The position numbers and the translations under genes are program-made. Of a stretch of 64,000 nucleotides of DNA, positions 57,232 through 64,000 are shown piece by piece (position 1 is the stretch's first letter; the number at the start of each line of letters is the position of its first letter). The stretch comes from Rheinheimera sp. UJ63 (GTDB taxonomy: Bacteria > Pseudomonadota > Gammaproteobacteria > Enterobacterales > Alteromonadaceae): positions 310,001 to 374,000 of the forward strand of contig NZ_JAKGTQ010000001.1 in NCBI RefSeq assembly GCF_021568285.1, in the 5' to 3' direction. A model generated the notes under the pieces. It did not search any database and was not told the origin of the DNA. It saw only the letters and a list, made by a program, of their open reading frames with translations.

Positions 57232-58059
57232 ATGTCTGACTTAAAAAACCTTATCGAAACGGCGTTTGAACAACGTGCTGACATTACCCCAAAAACCGTG
57301 ACCGCCGAATTAAAACAGGCCGTCGAGCAAGTGTTAAGCATGCTAGATAACGGTAGCGCCCGTGTCGCAGAAAAAATTGCCGGTGAATGGGTAGTGCATC
57401 AATGGCTGAAAAAAGCGGTACTGTTATCGTTTCGGATCAACGATAACGAAGTGATGGATGGCGCCGAAAACCGCTTTTTTGATAAAGTGCCGATGAAATA
57501 TGCCAACTACACTGACGCGCAATTCCGTGCCGATGGTGTGCGTATTGTACCGCCTGCTGCCGTGCGTCGCGGTAGCTATATTGGTAAAAACGTGGTGGTG
57601 ATGCCGTCTTACGTCAATATTGGCGCTTATGTCGGCGAAGGTTCAATGGTGGACACATGGGCCACCGTCGGTAGCTGTGCGCAAATTGGTAAAAACGTGC
57701 ATTTATCAGGCGGCGTTGGCATTGGTGGTGTGTTAGAGCCGCTGCAAGCCAACCCAACGATTATCGAAGATAATTGCTTTATCGGTGCTCGCTCTGAAGT
57801 GGTTGAAGGTGTTATCGTTGAAGAAGGCGCTGTGCTCTCAATGGGCGTCTATATTAGCCAAAGCACCCGTATTTATGATCGTGAAACGGGGCAAATTAGC
57901 TATGGTCGCGTACCGGCCGGCGCAGTTGTCGTGCCAGGCACCATTCCCTCTAAAGATGGCAGCCACAGCTTATATGCTGCGATCATCGTGAAAAAGGTTG
58001 ATGCGCAAACTCGTGCTAAGGTTGGCATTAACGCGCTATTGCGTAGTATTGAAGAATAA
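57232..58059 (+). CDS. dapD: Tetrahydrodipicolinate N-succinyltransferase
   Basis: Succinylase step of lysine/diaminopimelate synthesis. 275 residues; hexapeptide beta-helix, with [20 protein letters not shown] and [15 protein letters not shown]. Starts seven bases after glnD and ends before a hairpin, closing the map-glnD-dapD operon. Confidence 0.97.
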   Translation: MSDLKNLIETAFEQRADITPKTVTAELKQAVEQVLSMLDNGSARVAEKIAGEWVVHQWLKKAVLLSFRINDNEVMDGAENRFFDKVPMKYANYTDAQFRADGVRIVPPAAVRRGSYIGKNVVVMPSYVNIGAYVGEGSMVDTWATVGSCAQIGKNVHLSGGVGIGGVLEPLQANPTIIEDNCFIGARSEVVEGVIVEEGAVLSMGVYISQSTRIYDRETGQISYGRVPAGAVVVPGTIPSKDGSHSLYAAIIVKKVDAQTRAKVGINALLRSIEE

Positions 58060-58077
58060 GCCTGAATACTGTTAATT

Positions 58078-58112
58078 CACACCTTGCTGCTAAAATAGCA
58101 AGGTGTGTTGTT
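58078..58112 (+). terminator. Hairpin ending the map-glnD-dapD operon
   Basis: 11-bp perfect stem CACACCTTGCT (58078-58088) with AGCAAGGTGTG (58097-58107), followed by TTGTT. The T-run is short, so termination efficiency is uncertain; it also sits just past the minus-strand 69-residue ORF and may serve both. Confidence 0.7.
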
Positions 58113-58117
58113 ATGCA

Positions 58118-58327
58118 TTAGCGTGGTGCAAACATAAATAATGCCCACAACACCGCAGCGCCGATGGCAAATACCGTATATTCTAAACGTTTCTCAAAGC
58201 GTAACTCTGCATCTTTGTTGGCTGGCACAACGATAGCCGATACCAGACATACTAGCGCGGTTATCAGTAATAACAATGTTACTGCAAACTCCACTGCTGA
58301 ACCTAGCTCTACTAACCACACGGACAT
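58118..58327 (-). CDS. Small two-span membrane protein, unknown function
   Basis: 69 residues: one hydrophobic helix at about 13-34 (VEFAVTLLLLITALVCLVSA), a charged loop (PANKDAELRFEKRLEY), a second helix (TVFAIGAAVLWALFMF). The alternation and clear polar loop argue for a real inner-membrane protein. I do not recognise the family. It sits alone between dapD and cysZ, facing dapD. Confidence 0.6.
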   Translation of the reverse strand: MSVWLVELGSAVEFAVTLLLLITALVCLVSAIVVPANKDAELRFEKRLEYTVFAIGAAVLWALFMFAPR

Positions 58328-58530
58328 TTCATACCTCTGCTTATTAGCTTATTGAAATCGGTCGCATCTTAACACAATGCACGCTATGGCTGCAGTGACG
58401 CCAGCAAAACACGGTTAAAAAACCTCAACAGCAAATGGCGAGATTTTGTTACGTTTTGTCACAGTCTATGCAGGGTTTTCTGGCACGAAGTCGGTATACT
58501 AGTTTAAACAGCCTGTATTCGGAGGACATG

Positions 58531-59292
58531 ATGTTTTACTTTTTTAAAGGGCTGCGCTTGCTGGGGCAAAAAGGCTTAAAACGTTTTGTCTTAATACCCT
58601 TGCTGATTAATTTAGTGCTGTTCTTTATGGCGTTTTATTGGATGTGGCAACTGCTACAGTCGTTTATTGTGCATATTCAGCAATGGCTACCGCAATGGCT
58701 GCATTGGTTAGAGTATTTATTGATCCCGCTGGGGGTGATGTCATTACTGCTCAGTTTTGCCTATAGCTTTACGATGGTCGCTAATTTTATTGCCGCGCCC
58801 TTTAATGGCTTACTTAGTGAGAAAACCGCCGCGCTACTCAGTGGCAAAACGATCCCCGAAGTGAGTATGCGACAATTTCTGCATGACGCGCCACGTTTAC
58901 TGGCGCGCGAATGGCAAAAACTGTGTTATCTATTACCTCGGGCTACCATCCTGTTTATTCTGTGTTTGTTGATCCCAGTGGCGGGCCCCTTCCTGTGGTT
59001 TTTTATCAGCGCCTGGTTCTTTAGCCTGCAATATCTCGATTACCCGTTTGATAACAACAAGGTGAGTTTTAGCGAGCTAAGAGGTCAACTAAGACAAGCG
59101 CCAGCCCTCAGCTTATCTTTTGGCAGTGCCGTGGCACTCTTTAGCATGGTGCCGTTGCTGAACTTATTAGTGATGCCGGCCGCGGTATGCGGCGCGACAG
59201 TACTGTGGTGTGAGCGTTTTGCCGAACACTATGATCCGGCATTACAGGCACCTGGGGCGCGTAGTTACCAGAAGTTAAACAAGTATTGTTAG
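58531..59292 (+). CDS. cysZ: CysZ-family sulfate transport protein
   Basis: Inner-membrane protein aiding sulfate uptake for cysteine synthesis. 253 residues from the ATG at 58531, the same length as E. coli CysZ, with matching blocks: KRFVLIPLLINLVLFF, NFIAAPFNGLLSEKTAALL, REWQKLCYLLPRA, QYLDYPFDNNKVSF and MPAAVCGATVLW. The frame is open 32 codons further upstream, but GGAGG five bases before 58531 and the family N-terminus mark the start. It overlaps yqcA tail to tail by four bases. Confidence 0.93.
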   Translation: MFYFFKGLRLLGQKGLKRFVLIPLLINLVLFFMAFYWMWQLLQSFIVHIQQWLPQWLHWLEYLLIPLGVMSLLLSFAYSFTMVANFIAAPFNGLLSEKTAALLSGKTIPEVSMRQFLHDAPRLLAREWQKLCYLLPRATILFILCLLIPVAGPFLWFFISAWFFSLQYLDYPFDNNKVSFSELRGQLRQAPALSLSFGSAVALFSMVPLLNLLVMPAAVCGATVLWCERFAEHYDPALQAPGARSYQKLNKYC

Positions 59293-59726
59293 AAGTGCTC
59301 AGCTAACCAAGGCAATGCCACATCTTCAGCTTGTAAGGTTTCACCGGCGTCGATCTCTAACATCGGCGCTACCGCACTGGCTTGTAACTCAACAAGTAGC
59401 TCATTAAACTGCTGGCCAGCCGCACAAAAAGTATCATAACTGCTGTCACCTAAGGCAATAACCGCATATTTTTTACCGGTTAATAGCGGAAACTGATCCT
59501 TGCAAGCCATATAAAAAGGAAACAACGAATCGGGAATATCACCCTGGCCAGTCGTTGAAGTGATCACTAACCAACAATCCGCAGCAAAGGCTAACACCTC
59601 TGCTAAGTCTGCAGGTTGAAACCATTGCACCTGATAACCCTTGTGGGTTAATAACGGTAGCGCTTGCTCTGCAACATACTCTGCACCACCGTATACACTG
59701 CCGACCATTATGGCGATTTTTTGCAT
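59289..59726 (-). CDS. yqcA: YqcA-type flavodoxin
   Basis: Short-chain flavodoxin, 145 residues, FMN-binding electron carrier. Phosphate-binding region VGSVYGGAEYVAEQ, then VITSTTGQGDIPDSL and YAVIALGDSSYDTFC. Resembles E. coli YqcA more than MioC, supported by position after truC. Last gene of the yqcC-truC-yqcA block; overlaps truC by 19 bases. Confidence 0.92.
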   Translation of the reverse strand: MQKIAIMVGSVYGGAEYVAEQALPLLTHKGYQVQWFQPADLAEVLAFAADCWLVITSTTGQGDIPDSLFPFYMACKDQFPLLTGKKYAVIALGDSSYDTFCAAGQQFNELLVELQASAVAPMLEIDAGETLQAEDVALPWLAEHF

Positions 59727-60541
59727 GCTTGTGTCTCCAGAAAAAGATTAAACTGCTGGCGATAGTAAGCGGAGTCTACCGGCCAATTAAAATGGGTAAA
59801 AAGTGTTGTTAATTCGTTTAGCCCTGCTTCGAGCAACAACGGCTGTCCGGTTATCGGATGGGGTAAGCGTAACGTGAATGCGCACAATAATAAACGATTG
59901 CAAGCAAACTGTTCACGAAACATCGCATTATGTTTACCATCACCATGGCTAGTATCGCCAACAATCGGATGGCGCAAATGGGCCATATGCCGGCGTAATT
60001 GATGTTTTCGGCCAGTGATGGGCTGCAGCGCCAGCAAGGTGTAACGCGAGGTCGCATAACGACTAACAGGGATCGGCAACTCCACGCGTTGTAACGGTGA
60101 ATAGCGACTAAGCGCAGCTTGTGCGGCTTTATCCGCAGCGGCAAACTTGTCGGCAATTTTATCGAGTTGCTCGGTTAGAGCATAATCTAACTCACCTGCG
60201 GCAGTGACATAGCCTCGAACCACCGCTAAGTAACCTTTTTGCCACAGCCCTTGCTGATTTTGCTCTGATAATAACCGTGCCACCTCAGATGACAACGCAA
60301 ACAGCAGTACCCCTGACGTGGGTCGGTCAAGCCGATGCACCGGATAGACATGTTGACCAATGTGATCGCGCACGGCCTGCAGTGCATAACGGCTAATTTC
60401 TTTATCTAAAAAAGAACGATGCACCAACATGCCACTGGGTTTATCGACCGCAACCAGATACTCATCTTGGTATAGAATCGTTAAAGGTTCAGCAAAAGTG
60501 GGGGCTTCGGTGAGGTCATACGCTAGGGTTTGTTCAGACAC
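59708..60541 (-). CDS. truC: tRNA pseudouridine(65) synthase
   Basis: RluA-family enzyme that isomerises U65 of tRNAs. 277 residues; catalytic Asp in HRLDRPTSGVLL, plus the family block ITGRKHQLRRHMAHLRHPI. The match to E. coli TruC begins at ILYQDEYLVAVDKPSG, about residue 23, so the true start may be later than 60541. Overlaps yqcC by 19 bases and yqcA by 19. Confidence 0.93.
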   Translation of the reverse strand: MSEQTLAYDLTEAPTFAEPLTILYQDEYLVAVDKPSGMLVHRSFLDKEISRYALQAVRDHIGQHVYPVHRLDRPTSGVLLFALSSEVARLLSEQNQQGLWQKGYLAVVRGYVTAAGELDYALTEQLDKIADKFAAADKAAQAALSRYSPLQRVELPIPVSRYATSRYTLLALQPITGRKHQLRRHMAHLRHPIVGDTSHGDGKHNAMFREQFACNRLLLCAFTLRLPHPITGQPLLLEAGLNELTTLFTHFNWPVDSAYYRQQFNLFLETQACKKSP

Positions 60542-60840
60542 AGATCTAACCTTGTAATCGCCGCTAACAGCGGTTGAATATTCTCGTCTCGCCCGGCATA
60601 CACCTGCTCTGCCATCGGTAAAATAGCGACTTTATTCGGTAGCGGTTGACCGGCAGCGAGCATCACTTGCAGACGAGGAATTAAAATAAATTGCAACCAC
60701 TGCTCCAGCGGCATGCTATCACAACAAAAAGGCATCGTACTGGCCATCGCCTGCGGCGAAGGTGGCTGCTGACTATACAGTCCGGCTTGCTTTAGCGCTT
60801 GCATAATATCGGCTAGCAATAGGCTCAGGTGCTCACTCAT
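60523..60840 (-). CDS. yqcC: YqcC family protein (DUF446)
   Basis: 105 residues; helical protein with the family pattern MPFCCDSMPLEQWLQFILIP and a final IQPLLAAITRLDLCLN. Function unknown. Its position directly upstream of truC and yqcA is conserved in gammaproteobacteria and supports the call. Confidence 0.88.
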   Translation of the reverse strand: MSEHLSLLLADIMQALKQAGLYSQQPPSPQAMASTMPFCCDSMPLEQWLQFILIPRLQVMLAAGQPLPNKVAILPMAEQVYAGRDENIQPLLAAITRLDLCLNKP

Positions 60841-60948
60841 GCGGTTCCTCTCTGTTACAAGGCGGCAATTCTAGCACATTGCCGCTGCAACGTAGCATCT
60901 TGTAAAACCGCGAAGCAAACGCCATTATGTGGCTAACAAGGAGAAGCA

Positions 60949-61245
60949 ATGACATCAATTTGGTTACTACTGCTGTTAGTCAGCGTAATTTATGGGTTTT
61001 GGATGCAACGTAAACAAGATGAGCGCGCTTTTGTGTTAGCGCGCCAATTATGTCAACAGCATCAATTACAATTTTTAGAGTGTGGCCGCAATCGCCATCA
61101 TTTTCGCAAATTGCAGCAAGGTTGGCGCTTACTCACCAGCTATCAGGTTGACTTTAGCAGTGACGGTGAGAGCCGCTATCAAGCAGAATTGCTATTAAGC
61201 GGCATGCGTTTAGCAAACTTTACTTTACCGGCACATCGTATTTAA
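60949..61245 (+). CDS. DUF3301 family membrane-anchored protein
   Basis: 98 residues: an N-terminal membrane helix (SIWLLLLLVSVIYGFWM), then a cytoplasmic domain with FVLARQLCQQHQLQFLE, YQVDFSSDGESRYQAELLL, typical of DUF3301. AAGGAGAAGCA precedes the ATG. Function unknown. The stop codon overlaps that of the next minus-strand gene by four bases. Confidence 0.85.
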   Translation: MTSIWLLLLLVSVIYGFWMQRKQDERAFVLARQLCQQHQLQFLECGRNRHHFRKLQQGWRLLTSYQVDFSSDGESRYQAELLLSGMRLANFTLPAHRI

Positions 61246-61580
61246 GACGGGGGCGATGCCCGGGCCAGGTGTTGTAATTTGCCGCTCAACTGGCCGGTTA
61301 AAAAGTCTTTATACATCACCCAATCGGCCGCCAAACTATAAAAAGGATAGTCAAACGTAGCCGGTTTATTATGCTCAAACAATAAATGGCCCAACCAAGC
61401 AAAGCCATAACCGATGACAGGTAAACTGAACAGCCATAGCCATTGTTGTGTTAACACTGCCCAAAACAGCACGACGAGCACTAAACTGCTGCCCAAATAA
61501 TGTAAAGCCCGACATAGCGGATTGGCATGCTCACTTAAATAATAGGGATAAAAATCGGCAAAACAGGTAAAACGTGCCAT
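61242..61580 (-). CDS. Mpo1-like (DUF962) membrane protein
   Basis: 112 residues with FADFYPYYLSEHANPLCRAL and HYLGSSLVLVVLF, then WLGHLLFEHNKPATFDYPF: the His-rich pattern of the yeast Mpo1/YGL010w family. Yeast Mpo1 is a dioxygenase of 2-hydroxy fatty acids; the bacterial role is not established. About three membrane helices. Six bases downstream of the GNAT gene, so likely co-transcribed with it. Confidence 0.88.
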   Translation of the reverse strand: MARFTCFADFYPYYLSEHANPLCRALHYLGSSLVLVVLFWAVLTQQWLWLFSLPVIGYGFAWLGHLLFEHNKPATFDYPFYSLAADWVMYKDFLTGQLSGKLQHLARASPPS

Positions 61581-61586
61581 ACCGCT

Positions 61587-62237
61587 TTAACCTTGCGCCG
61601 ACTGACGGGCGCGAAACATTAAAGTGCCACTGACTGAGCCAAAAGCAAGCTCACTGACTTTTTGATATTGTTCATCCGCAAAAAAAGCGTGGTACTTGGC
61701 TAACGTGACAAAAACACCCATCCCTGCAGAGGACGGATCTTCATCAACTAAGCCATCCACGGCCGCAATTAAATAGTGGCCCAACCCCGCATGCTGATAT
61801 TTCGGCGCCACGGCAATAAAAGCCAGCATGTGATAGCGTTTTGCCGGCATGGCCGCATGAATTTTTTCTTCTTTATTTAACAGCTGTTTGGTAGAAACAA
61901 AGCCCGCAGTTAACAGCATTTTTAAACGCCAATGCCATAAACGACTGCTGCCAATGCCAGAATCTGGCCCAACTACACAGGCTACACCCAGTAATTGCTC
62001 TTGATTAAACAAGCCGATGATTGGCTGCCCGGCTTGCCAAAAAGTACTGAGCTCTTCGCGAATAGCAGAGCGCAAACGGGCTTCATAATCCGTGTCAGCG
62101 GCACGAAAAATTTCCATAAAAAGTGGGTCATCATGATAAGACTGATATAACACGGAAGCAGCCAGTTTTAAATCTTCGCCTCCCAACAAACTGGCCGTTA
62201 ATTGAGAGGGTTCAAAATTAGTTACCTGAGCTAACAT
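61587..62237 (-). CDS. GNAT family N-acetyltransferase
   Basis: 216 residues. The GNAT acetyl-CoA motif A is at MLAFIAVAPKYQHAGLGHYL (about 136-155), with GVFVTLAKYHAFFADEQYQK forming motif B. Substrate unknown. Same strand and nearly abutting the Mpo1-like gene; divergent from the DUF2789 gene. Confidence 0.85.
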   Translation of the reverse strand: MLAQVTNFEPSQLTASLLGGEDLKLAASVLYQSYHDDPLFMEIFRAADTDYEARLRSAIREELSTFWQAGQPIIGLFNQEQLLGVACVVGPDSGIGSSRLWHWRLKMLLTAGFVSTKQLLNKEEKIHAAMPAKRYHMLAFIAVAPKYQHAGLGHYLIAAVDGLVDEDPSSAGMGVFVTLAKYHAFFADEQYQKVSELAFGSVSGTLMFRARQSAQG

Positions 62238-62394
62238 GCGGCACCTGCTATTGTTGTTGTTTTTTTATTCACAATAGCAGTGTCATGCTAGGTTGCCAAG
62301 TATGATTTTTACAGGCTATGTATCGCTAATCACGCTGAGTCACCGTGCAAAAACGGGAATAAATACTATACTTAACGCCAAACAGGAGTAAAGA

Positions 62395-62637
62395 ATGGAT
62401 ACCACAGCAACCACGTTAGAAAATTTATTCGCGCAACTCGGTTTAGCCAACAGTGCTAAAGCGATTGAAGACTTTATTCAAACGCACCAATTAACCGAAG
62501 ACACCGACATTGCCAAAGCCCCTTACTGGAATGAGGCGCAGGCGAGCTTTATTAATGAGGCACTGCGTAATGATGCAGAATGGTGCGAAGTGATTGATGA
62601 ATTAAATGCGCAACTACATCAAGTTGCTGCGCAATAA
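62395..62637 (+). CDS. DUF2789 family protein
   Basis: 80 residues, acidic, helical: LFAQLGLANSAKAIEDFI, then DIAKAPYWNEAQASFINEAL. The pattern is characteristic of DUF2789, a proteobacterial family of unknown function. AGGAG lies seven bases before the ATG. Its stop is seven bases from that of the convergent lipoprotein gene, with no terminator between. Confidence 0.87.
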   Translation: MDTTATTLENLFAQLGLANSAKAIEDFIQTHQLTEDTDIAKAPYWNEAQASFINEALRNDAEWCEVIDELNAQLHQVAAQ

Positions 62638-62644
62638 CCGTTGC

Positions 62645-63022
62645 TTATAGATAATTGTAGGCTTTCTCACCCCAACCACTGAGTTGATCGCCATGAAATA
62701 CAATAGGCGTACATTCATCTTTCGTGGTTTTATTATCTCGGCGATTAAGTTGTGTGCGATAAAACAGCACTTGAACTTGCTCGCCGTTTTTCTGAAAGGC
62801 TTCGGTGAAATCAGGTGCACCGAGTAAAGTTTTTACTTCTGCTACGGAAAAGCCTAACTGTAACTGGTTAATTTTTTTCAAATTTTCTTGTTGTGCTTTA
62901 TCTGAAGCCAATTGATTTTTTGGCTCTTCCGTATTGCCAATAGCCACCACACAACCACTTAACCCCAACACCAGAAACGCCACTACACCGGCTTTAATCA
63001 TTTTAGTGCCCATACCCGACAT
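62645..63022 (-). CDS. DUF3192 family lipoprotein
   Basis: 125 residues: signal peptide with lipobox LGLSGC (Cys24 lipidated), then a small SmpA/BamE-like domain (FSVAEVKTLLGAPDFTEAFQ, VQVLFYRTQLN, ECTPIVFHGDQLSGWG) as in DUF3192. Probably periplasm-facing; function unknown. Shine-Dalgarno AGGAG seven bases before ATG. Confidence 0.88.
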   Translation of the reverse strand: MSGMGTKMIKAGVVAFLVLGLSGCVVAIGNTEEPKNQLASDKAQQENLKKINQLQLGFSVAEVKTLLGAPDFTEAFQKNGEQVQVLFYRTQLNRRDNKTTKDECTPIVFHGDQLSGWGEKAYNYL

Positions 63023-63205
63023 AAATCTTCTCCTTTTAAGTAATGCCAGTAATCAATAAAGTATGATACTTAACACGCCAAACAAAGCAAAATTGACACC
63101 AAATTTAAAATGTAAGTATTTTCATGAACTTAAAAACATAGGGCTTTTGCTAAGGCCAAGGGAGTGGTAAATTAAACTACTTTTTGGTGAACCAGACTAT
63201 CCGCT

Positions 63206-63508
63206 ATGACCACGGCCATCCGTTTATTACAACACGCTGCAGCCCAATTGCGTCAAGAAGGCAAAAAGCCCAGCTTGGCGCTGTTTAAAGCGAAACTGGC
63301 TGGGCAACTTAATGCACCAGAACTGTTTACAGCATACCAGCAATGGCGCCAGCAGCCGATCGCCGAAGAAGATCCTGCATGGGTCGCCGATCTGGCGTTA
63401 AGTCGGCCCATTAATGCCGAGCAAGATATGAGCAGCCAGCTTAACCGCATTGAACAAAAACTCGATTTATTAATCAGCCTGTTAGAAAACAATAATGTAT
63501 CTCGCTGA
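63206..63508 (+). CDS. Hypothetical protein, probable partner of the DUF2310 gene
   Basis: 100 residues. The N-terminal part (AIRLLQHAAAQLRQEGKKPS, then LALFKAKLAGQL) is helical and basic; the C-terminus (QLNRIEQKLDLLISLLENN) looks like a short coiled coil. I do not recognise the family. Its last 14 bases overlap the next gene, which suggests co-translation and a real gene. No strong Shine-Dalgarno is seen. Confidence 0.7.
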   Translation: MTTAIRLLQHAAAQLRQEGKKPSLALFKAKLAGQLNAPELFTAYQQWRQQPIAEEDPAWVADLALSRPINAEQDMSSQLNRIEQKLDLLISLLENNNVSR

Positions 63509-64000
63509 GTTGCGGTTTCGGGTCATCGCTGATACCGATTTAACGCAGGCAGAACAAGCGATCCGTGCTTATATTGAAGCCTTAATATTTAATGGCCAAG
63601 TATTAGGCCGAGAATTTCCTACCGCATGGCAACAAGATGCGTTTAGCAGCCGGGTTGTACTGGCCAGCCAAGATGCCCTTGCCAGCAAATGGCACAGTAA
63701 GAGAGTGCGGTATGCTGAGCAACAATTAACCGTGGCGGGTCTCGGCTATGCCCAACTCACCTTACTGGGCGCTGATTTGATGTCACAGCAAACCTGCAAA
63801 GCCCTTCCCAAGAGCCTGATATTATTTACTAGCTTCGCCGATACCTGCTCACCCTTACGTTGTGCTGAAACCTTGCGACCCGTGCCACTCTTTTGGTTAT
63901 CCGCAGCAGAAGACGATTTTGAAGCATTGATCCGCTGGCAAATTCAATATCAGGCCTTAGATGAAATACAGTTACAAGAAGATCGGGTGCTACCGAAGAT
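63495..64000 (+). CDS. DUF2310 family zinc-ribbon protein, C-terminus beyond the window
   Basis: Frame open from ATG 63495 to the window end, 168 codons seen. MYLAELRFRV at the start, NGQVLGREFPTAWQ, and TCSPLRCAETLRPVPLFWL match the DUF2310 family, described as zinc-ribbon, possibly nucleic-acid-binding; the zinc ribbon itself would lie past the window edge. Function unknown. Overlaps the upstream gene by 14 bases. Confidence 0.85.
   Translation, partial: MYLAELRFRVIADTDLTQAEQAIRAYIEALIFNGQVLGREFPTAWQQDAFSSRVVLASQDALASKWHSKRVRYAEQQLTVAGLGYAQLTLLGADLMSQQTCKALPKSLILFTSFADTCSPLRCAETLRPVPLFWLSAAEDDFEALIRWQIQYQALDEIQLQEDRVLPK

Noticed and set aside
1..64000. CRISPR arrays, transposase genes, tRNA genes, phage or plasmid functions
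   Set aside because: I looked for regular spaced repeats, transposase motifs, tRNA-like cloverleaf ends and integrases and saw none; the accessory region at 8-24 kb has no visible mobility gene or attachment-site duplication.

Overview
The window is a chromosomal segment of a gammaproteobacterium, most likely an Alteromonadales-type marine or freshwater heterotroph close to Rheinheimera, Alishewanella or Arsukibacterium. That placement is inferred from gene content and order: the rpsB-to-accA envelope and translation cluster in its gammaproteobacterial order, the yqcC-truC-yqcA block, DUF2789, DUF3192, DUF3301 and DUF2310 genes, and several large TonB-dependent receptors. No rRNA is present to confirm it. 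Base composition looks moderate overall and visibly AT-richer between about 11 and 19 kb.

Layout. (1) 1-8.0 kb: a chemotaxis receptor cut by the window edge, then htpG behind a near-consensus heat-shock promoter, and the recombination/replication run apt-dnaX-ybaB-recR on the minus strand. dnaX carries a complete programmed -1 frameshift signal. (2) 8.0-24.7 kb: accessory-looking region with three TonB-dependent outer-membrane receptors. Between two of them lies a methyltransferase plus cobalamin-type radical SAM pair, and a DinG-family helicase sits before the third. (3) 24.7-29.7 kb: TSUP permease, priC, a histone-deacetylase-like hydrolase, tryptophan 2,3-dioxygenase, a ComFB-like gene and ybaM, then two copies of a folded intergenic repeat and the 4.5S SRP RNA gene (ffs). 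(4) 29.7-34.2 kb: DUF3014 membrane protein, patatin-like phospholipase, diguanylate cyclase, tilS. (5) 34.2-53.5 kb: on the minus strand, rpsB-tsf-pyrH-frr-uppS-cdsA-dxr-rseP-bamA-skp-lpxD-fabZ-lpxA-lpxB-rnhB-dnaE-accA, linking translation, isoprenoid and phospholipid precursors, outer-membrane protein assembly, lipid A and fatty-acid synthesis. (6) 53.8-58.1 kb: map-glnD-dapD divergent from rpsB. (7) 58.1-64 kb: small membrane proteins, cysZ, yqcC-truC-yqcA, a GNAT acetyltransferase and several short conserved genes, ending in a truncated zinc-ribbon gene.

How it works together. Most of the window is core housekeeping in compact minus-strand operons separated by intrinsic terminators. priC and ybaM, which adjoin apt-dnaX in enterobacteria, lie here 17-21 kb away from apt, with the receptor/radical-SAM region between. 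The least understood part is the receptor-methyltransferase-radical SAM cassette at 11.7-18 kb. The folded repeats at 28.7-29.3 kb show paired (compensatory) base changes between copies.
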